From: Dromaius novaehollandiae
Taxonomy: Eukaryota > Chordata > Aves > Casuariiformes > Dromaiidae
Assembly (NCBI RefSeq): GCF_036370855.1
Contig: NC_088098.1
Span: forward strand, 35,281,981 to 35,345,980
Direction: 5' to 3'
Length of the DNA: 64,000 nt
Shown here piece by piece: positions 63,847 to 64,000 of this stretch. Numbering within the stretch: the first letter of the stretch is position 1; each line of letters starts with the position of its first letter. Under the pieces are notes generated by a model. It made no database searches. It saw nothing but the letters and a program-made list of their open reading frames with translations, and was not told where the DNA came from. Position numbers and translations under genes: made by a program.

Positions 63847-64000
63847 CACAGGATCACAGAATGGTTGAGGTCAGAAGGGACCTCTGGGGATCATCTAGTC
63901 CGATCCCGCTGCTTAAGCAGAGTCAGCTATAGCAGGTTGCTCAGAGCTGTGTCCAGTCAGGTTTTGAATATCTCCAAAGACAGAGACTCCACAACCTCTC
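63847..64000 (-). mobile_element. CR1 LINE, 3' end (runs off the window)
   Basis: On the minus strand the element ends in two octamers, ATTCTGTG and ATCCTGTG, the terminal (ATTCTRTG)n signature of CR1. The adjoining sequence (GGTTGAGGTCAGAAGGGACC, GATCATCTAGTCC, TTTTGAATATCTCCAAAG, all + strand) is the well-known 3' UTR of avian CR1. Only the last ~150 bp lie inside the window; the rest lies beyond the right edge. It is the usual 5'-truncated form or longer, which cannot be told here. Confidence 0.92.

Larger units (their letters stand above)
46276..64000. other. Intergenic DNA downstream of CAND1
   Basis: No supportable coding gene or RNA gene. In other vertebrates the next gene on this side is DYRK2, at a long distance, and nothing of its kinase domain is visible. 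The region contains a C18 run (47064-47081), the TG/TA/CA microsatellite (55582-55744), a small CpG-rich patch (56850-57180), a palindromic repeat (59845-59942), a GATA-motif cluster (62211-62392) and a CR1 tail at the edge. Confidence 0.7.

Noticed and set aside
46276..64000. Possible exons of DYRK2 or other downstream genes
   Set aside because: No kinase motifs or other recognisable protein segments in any frame.
1..64000. A CRISPR array, operon, toxin-antitoxin or other prokaryotic-type system
   Set aside because: The window is vertebrate nuclear DNA with one spliced gene; no regularly spaced direct repeats or gene clusters of that kind are present.

Overview
The window is vertebrate nuclear DNA, most probably from a bird. 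It contains one protein-coding gene split into 15 coding exons with GT-AG introns, a CpG-island promoter, long AT-rich non-coding flanks, and at the right edge a CR1 LINE tail ending in octamer repeats of the avian type. The low density of interspersed repeats and the compact gene also fit a bird. The species cannot be decided from the sequence alone.

The gene is CAND1 (cullin-associated and neddylation-dissociated 1), on the + strand. All 15 coding exons are present, from the ATG at 15775 to the stop at 44470-44472. The exon lengths add up to 3693 nt, which is 1230 codons plus a stop, the same length as I recall for the human protein. Every junction keeps frame and no exon carries a break, so this looks like a complete, functional gene. 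The protein is the HEAT-repeat exchange factor that binds unneddylated cullin-RBX1 and drives substrate-receptor exchange in SCF/CRL ubiquitin ligases.

Layout: 1-14.9 kb is intergenic DNA upstream of CAND1, with no supportable gene. It holds several apparent ancient amniote repeats (a 5S-rRNA-derived SINE relic, a SINE/LINE tail relic and a 90-bp palindromic repeat) and clusters of transcription-factor motifs. From about 14.95 to 16.35 kb lies the CpG island, with two divergent ZNF143-type motifs, CCAAT boxes, a GC box and a DR1 element just upstream of exon 1. From 15.8 to 44.5 kb is the CAND1 body; introns 1 and 2 together make 15.5 kb, while exons 4-15 are packed into about 11 kb. From 44.5 to roughly 46.3 kb is the probable 3' UTR with alternative poly(A) signals. 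From about 46.3 to 64 kb is intergenic DNA with a large TG/TA/CA microsatellite, a small isolated CpG-rich patch at 56.85-57.18 kb, a GATA-motif cluster at 62.2-62.4 kb and the CR1 tail.

I see no new multi-gene system here. The best leads are regulatory and repeat-derived: the divergent ZNF143 pair, three perfect AP-1 sites in 154 bp, the isolated CpG patch, and the ancient SINE and palindromic repeats that survive upstream of the gene.
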